In this document: positions 6,219 through 6,459 of the stretch, in pieces
Numbering within the stretch: position 1 is the stretch's first letter
Layout: every line of letters begins with the position of its first letter
NCBI GenBank assembly: GCA_025353235.1
Contig: JANXQZ010001245.1
Span: 1-6,459, forward strand
Direction of reading: 5' to 3'
From: Bryobacterales bacterium
GTDB lineage: Bacteria > Acidobacteriota > Terriglobia > Bryobacterales > Bryobacteraceae
DNA: 6,459 bases
The notes under the pieces: generated by a model
The model's database searches: none
Seen by the model: the letters and a program-made list of their open reading frames with translations, nothing else
Told to the model about the DNA's origin: nothing
Translations under genes and position numbers: made by a program

Positions 6219-6459
6219 TCATATGAACAATGTGCTGACGGACCCGTCCTCGTGAATCGACTTGATGGCCCGCGCAAGCAGCGGCGCCACGGAGAGGATC
6301 TTGATGCGCGAACAACGCATCGCCTCTTCCCGCAGCGGGATAGAATTCGTCACCACCACTTCCTGCACCGCCGAATTCTCGATGCGTTCCACGGCCGGCC
6401 CGGAAAGCACTGCGTGGGTGGCGCAAGCCGTAACCGAGGCCGCTCCGGCTTCCATCAGC
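6219..6459 (-). CDS. prs: Ribose-phosphate pyrophosphokinase, C-terminal part (5' end missing)
   Basis: The last 79 or so residues of PRPP synthetase, which makes 5-phosphoribosyl-1-pyrophosphate from ribose-5-phosphate and ATP for nucleotide, histidine and tryptophan synthesis. The frame is open to the window edge; the ATG at 6453-6455 is internal. Visible family motifs are [37 protein letters not shown] and the C-terminal [27 protein letters not shown], which align with the end of the roughly 315-residue enzyme. The active-site flexible loop and PRPP-binding motif lie mostly outside the window. It precedes rplY by 25 bases, as in many bacterial genomes. Confidence 0.96.
   Translation of the reverse strand, partial: LMEAGAASVTACATHAVLSGPAVERIENSAVQEVVVTNSIPLREEAMRCSRIKILSVAPLLARAIKSIHEDGSVSTLFI

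Noticed and set aside
5354..6226. A 290-residue plus-strand open frame opposite rplY
   Set aside because: Antisense to L25 with Arg/Leu/Phe-rich composition and no family resemblance; a shadow of the real gene.

Overview
The window is gene-dense bacterial chromosome (high GC, about 58-60% by eye) with nine genes and no non-coding gap longer than 25 bases. I see no tRNA, rRNA, CRISPR array, insertion sequence or phage gene. Gene order (prs, L25/Ctc, pth, S6, S18, L9), the long Ala/Pro/Lys tails on S6 and L25, and an ACAD10/11-type acyl-CoA dehydrogenase fit a soil-type Acidobacteriota genome (Solibacter/Koribacter-like). That placement is inferred from general knowledge, not from a search.

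Left part, plus strand (1-1262): the 3' part of an acyl-CoA dehydrogenase gene, cut by the window edge, overlaps by ATGA a small DinB-superfamily gene with a three-histidine metal site. The two probably form the end of an operon.

Right part, minus strand (6459 down to 1280): one tight run of eight genes converges on the first pair. In transcription order they are prs (partial), rplY/ctc, pth, rpsF, rpsR, rplI, an SDR oxidoreductase, and a HEAT-repeat protein ending in a SEC-C zinc motif. Intergenic distances are 25, 9, -4, 9, 9, 13 and 3 bases, so all are probably co-transcribed from a promoter outside the window. The first six serve PRPP supply, ribosome assembly and recycling of peptidyl-tRNA. 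The SDR and the HEAT/SEC-C protein are passengers with no obvious link to translation. The ssb or priB gene found between rpsF and rpsR in many bacteria is absent.

The most unusual features are small. A perfect four-tract G-quadruplex motif resembling a TTGGGG telomere repeat lies inside the 3' end of rpsF, on the template strand. Low-complexity repeat tails are present on two ribosomal proteins of the same operon. Three gene junctions have exactly 9 bases in the same reading frame, two of them with the stop codon embedded in or abutting the Shine-Dalgarno sequence. The acyl-CoA dehydrogenase has Asp where the usual catalytic Glu would align. I found no convincing new multi-gene system; this is mostly a housekeeping region.
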